Of a DNA stretch of 64,000 nt, positions 63,348-64,000 are shown in pieces. Each line of letters opens with the position of its first letter. Position 1 is the first letter of the stretch. Position numbers and translations under genes: made by a program. Source of the DNA: an uncultured Verrucomicrobiales bacterium (GTDB taxonomy: Bacteria; Verrucomicrobiota; Verrucomicrobiia; Verrucomicrobiales; Akkermansiaceae); contig CALDZJ010000042.1 of NCBI GenBank assembly GCA_937944055.1, positions 1-64,000 of the forward strand. The letters run 5' to 3'. Under the pieces are notes generated by a model. The model made no database searches and was not told the DNA's origin. It saw only the letters and a list, made by a program, of their open reading frames with translations.

Positions 63348-64000
63348 ATGAAAGCGCCTTCATCGATCTCTCAAAGCACTTCGCAGAAAGTTCTGCCGGG
63401 TGAATCTGGCGCTCCGGTTTCGGGAATCCGTTCTCGTCTTCCCGCGTCTCCCAGTCCTTTGATGGTGGGTTATTTGGTCATTAAGATCGTCGTAATTATC
63501 TGGGCGGGTTTTGCGCTGACCTTACGAGCGGTGGGAAAATCCCCGCTCTCTCCAGCGGATGTCGCATTGATTCGCTTTGCGATTCCAGCACTTTGTTTGC
63601 TGCCGTTTTTGCGGAGCCGAATGGCGCAGTTGAGGGCAGTTCGTTTACGGGATCTGGCTATGATTCTGCTTGGAGGGATTCCATTTTTCTTTGTTGCCAC
63701 GGAGGGGGCGCGGACTACCTCGGCGGCGCATGTGAGTGCTTTGATCGCTGGGACTGCTCCGCTTTCAGTTGCGCTGGTGAGCATTCTTTTAGAGCGGGCC
63801 TCGGTGCCAAAGAGGCGTTGGTTCGCGCTGGGTCTCATCGCGCTAGGAGCGGTGGGGATGATTCTTGCGAGCGGGAAGAGTGGGGCGGAGGTCAGTCTCG
63901 TTGGGATCGGAAATCTTCTCTTTGCGAGTCTTCTCTGGGGAGCTTATACCATCGGCTTACGGCGCACTGGCTTGGATGCTACGGGAAACGCCATCATCCT
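63348..64000 (+). CDS. EamA/DMT-superfamily transporter, 3' end off the window
   Basis: Small-molecule exporter of the drug/metabolite transporter superfamily. 217 codons are visible before the window ends. After a 40-residue polar N-terminus the first membrane segment starts (MVGYLVIKIVVIIWAGFALTLRAVG), and about six are visible, with the EamA repeat hallmark (ADVALIRFAIPALCLLPFL, HVSALIAGTAPLSVALVSILLERA). The second repeat begins at VSLVGIGNLLFASLLWGAYT. Divergent from an AraC/PAS regulator. Substrate unknown. The start ATG at 63348 is the only one giving a sensible N-terminus. Confidence 0.85.
   Translation, partial: MKAPSSISQSTSQKVLPGESGAPVSGIRSRLPASPSPLMVGYLVIKIVVIIWAGFALTLRAVGKSPLSPADVALIRFAIPALCLLPFLRSRMAQLRAVRLRDLAMILLGGIPFFFVATEGARTTSAAHVSALIAGTAPLSVALVSILLERASVPKRRWFALGLIALGAVGMILASGKSGAEVSLVGIGNLLFASLLWGAYTIGLRRTGLDATGNAII

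Overview
The window looks like chromosome of a member of the Verrucomicrobiota, probably order Verrucomicrobiales. This is inferred from three PEP-CTERM proteins, a long signal peptidase I, a squalene/phytoene synthase, scarce Shine-Dalgarno sequences, and REP-like hairpins starting with GTAG. No 16S gene is present, so the assignment is tentative. Nothing points to a prophage, plasmid, CRISPR array or intact insertion sequence.

Layout. 1-5.7 kb: left-truncated trmL, rpmA and rplU, then tsaE, a Tat-exported intradiol dioxygenase, trpS, and lepB coupled to a squalene/phytoene synthase. 5.7-11.3 kb: a fused MBL exonuclease/ATP-dependent DNA ligase, an acyltransferase-3/SGNH protein, a 48-residue cysteine-rich lipoprotein and a hypothetical. 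11.4-18.9 kb: carB, gdhA, malic enzyme, a VWA membrane protein and a small lipoprotein. 18.9-22.8 kb, minus strand: a PLD-like protein and a molybdopterin operon moaC, mobA-moaD fusion, moaE, plus a low-complexity membrane protein. 22.9-34.1 kb: a class C beta-lactamase-like hydrolase, SprT-like protein, thiL with a CPBP protease, HI0933-like flavoprotein, tsaB, citrate synthase, rnhA, a trypsin-like protease and a 61-residue PEP-CTERM protein. 34.2-41.5 kb: DEAD-box helicase, a long hairpin element, a 0.5-kb debris region, then a minus-strand block of pabB, an HExxH protein, a small ORF containing its own terminator, tRNA-His, tRNA-Gln, an HNH nuclease and rtcB. 41.5-54.3 kb: a TPR protein, a pseudokinase/FGE protein, the full atpBEFHAGDC operon behind a CRP-like palindrome, then HtrA and OmpA-like envelope proteins. 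54.3-64 kb: REP pair, small lipoprotein, rlmN, two convergent PEP-CTERM genes, a glycoside hydrolase, an M3 peptidase, and an AraC/PAS regulator divergent from a truncated EamA transporter.

How the genes work together. Most are housekeeping: ATP synthase, central carbon and nitrogen metabolism, cofactor synthesis, tRNA t6A modification. The most unusual stretch is 36.9-39.7 kb. There an HNH nuclease is translationally coupled to the RNA ligase RtcB, directly behind two tRNA genes and a small gene with a perfect AGGAGG whose intrinsic terminator precedes its stop codon. Other notable items are two fusions (exonuclease-ligase and MobA-MoaD), a very small PEP-CTERM protein, a pseudokinase fused to an FGE domain, and REP-like palindromes with GTAG heads. 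All calls are from reading the sequence; no database search was possible.
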